39,759 nucleotides of DNA, from assembly GCA_903826635.1 (NCBI GenBank), contig CAIKFI010000003.1, forward strand, positions 1 through 39,759, read 5' to 3'. The number at the start of each line of letters is the position of its first letter. Position 1 is the stretch's first letter. The DNA is from an uncultured Spartobacteria bacterium. GTDB lineage: Bacteria; Verrucomicrobiota; Verrucomicrobiia; Chthoniobacterales; UBA6821. The notes beneath the pieces were generated by a model. That model ran no database searches, had not been told where the DNA came from, and saw only the letters and a list, made by a program, of their open reading frames with translations. Shown here in pieces: positions 39,187 through 39,759 of this stretch. The position numbers were made by a program, and so were the translations under genes.

Positions 39187-39759
39187 AATCCATCCGCCTG
39201 CGTAAGCCTCGATCAGCCAAAGCACTGCCCTGTGGCTCGGCTATTGTGGCGGTTCTGAGTGTTCTTGCACTTTTAAGCCTATTGCTTGTTTCCATGCTCC
39301 TTAGCGTTCGCATGGAGCGAAGCAACGCTGCCAACCGTTCCGCCTCGGAGCAGGCGCGTTTGGCTGCGGAATCCGGAGTATCCGCCGCCTCGACCCTGCT
39401 TCTTATGGTGACATCCAATAGACCGGCATATCTGGTCGGATACTGTCCGGAATCAGGCAACGAAGACACCCCGCCCGCCCTGATGATTGGAGCAACCAAC
39501 CTTGTGTCCAAATCCCAGATGATCCCCCTGATGTCATCGGATCTGAAATCTTTTCTCTCTTTTCCAAAACTTCCCGAGGATCTGCTCCCCAATATTTTGG
39601 AAAAACGCCTCTCTCATGACCCGGATGAGGCTGTCGATCTGAACGCCCACCGACTCCTTGGCTCTGAAGACACCGAAAACGCTCATGGGGTAATCGCTTC
39701 GACCGGCCACTATCCGACTCTCTGGCAATCCATCAAGGACAACGAAGGCAAAACGATCG
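39183..39759 (+). CDS. Verru_Chthon cassette type A protein, N-terminal part (runs off right edge)
   Basis: This ORF is missing from the track because it has no stop in the window; the minus-strand ORFs at 39110..39592 and 39534..39728 are shadows. It begins MKSIRLRKPRSAKALPCG, then a long membrane segment (SAIVAVLSVLALLSLLLVSM) and NAANRSASEQARLAAESGV, the pattern of PilX/GspK-like proteins that cap a pilus rather than a GFTLxE pilin. 192 codons are present. The order after three prepilin genes suggests Verru_Chthon cassette protein A, which I recall as a large protein. Name from context and resemblance. Confidence 0.7.
   Translation, partial: MKSIRLRKPRSAKALPCGSAIVAVLSVLALLSLLLVSMLLSVRMERSNAANRSASEQARLAAESGVSAASTLLLMVTSNRPAYLVGYCPESGNEDTPPALMIGATNLVSKSQMIPLMSSDLKSFLSFPKLPEDLLPNILEKRLSHDPDEAVDLNAHRLLGSEDTENAHGVIASTGHYPTLWQSIKDNEGKTI

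Noticed and set aside
39110-39592. 160-aa minus-strand ORF
   Set aside because: Opposite the cassette A-type gene, which has a clean membrane anchor and an ATGA junction with its neighbour.

Overview
The window looks like chromosomal DNA of a Gram-negative bacterium from the Verrucomicrobiota, most likely near Chthoniobacter/Spartobacteria. Two things point there. First, the right edge holds a run of four coupled genes for three prepilin-like proteins plus one larger PilX/GspK-like protein; this matches the 'Verru_Chthon cassette' families as I remember them. Second, the lipid A genes run lpxI, Gfo/Idh oxidoreductase, lpxB. Outer-membrane functions (lipid A synthesis, OprB porin, RND efflux) confirm a diderm cell. 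I saw no insertion sequence, prophage or CRISPR array. Intrinsic terminators with clear U tracts are scarce, and many gene pairs share a 4-nt ATGA stop/start overlap.

Layout, left to right. 1-2180: 5' part of a lysine 2,3-aminomutase gene running off the left edge, a divergent polyphosphate-glucokinase-like ROK kinase, and a vapBC toxin-antitoxin pair with a palindromic operator. 2516-6840: an RND efflux pair (adaptor and pump, no outer-membrane factor). 6854-10179 (minus): apparent operon queD, AcvB/VirJ-like lipoprotein hydrolase, DUF2156 aminoacyl-phosphatidylglycerol-synthase-like membrane protein, YhcH-family protein. 10253-10950: two divergent ribbon-helix-helix genes (one too short for the ORF track) and a patch of inverted and direct repeats. 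10953-12760 (minus): photolyase coupled to a chagasin-type protease inhibitor. 12860-18228 (plus): lpxI, Gfo/Idh, lpxB, HIT hydrolase, EamA transporter, a DUF4239 membrane protein and a C-terminal remnant of a second DUF4239 copy.

18351-20583 (minus): tRNA-Thr, tuf, tRNA-Trp, secE, nusG, without the usual rplK-rplA continuation. 20832-22514: pdxH and a YihY/BrkB protein. 22586-25014 (minus): pgsA, der and a tiny membrane protein. Then a trans-prenyl (squalene/phytoene) synthase, ubiD, tRNA-Asp and a methyltransferase. 28512-32956: metal ABC transporter genes with a downstream OprB porin and a divergent Fur/Zur regulator. 33040-37201: NiCoT transporter, RhlE-type helicase, two small exported/membrane proteins and a CrcB fluoride channel. 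37345-39759: the prepilin cassette, cut by the right edge.

The most interesting material is (a) the translationally coupled lipoprotein hydrolase/aminoacyl-lipid synthase pair, which resembles the lpiA-acvB lipid-modification pair of Rhizobiales in a distant phylum; (b) the cassette at the right edge; (c) the divergent ribbon-helix-helix module with its repeat cluster; and (d) the DUF4239 tandem remnant. All function calls come from reading motifs by eye; no database search was run.
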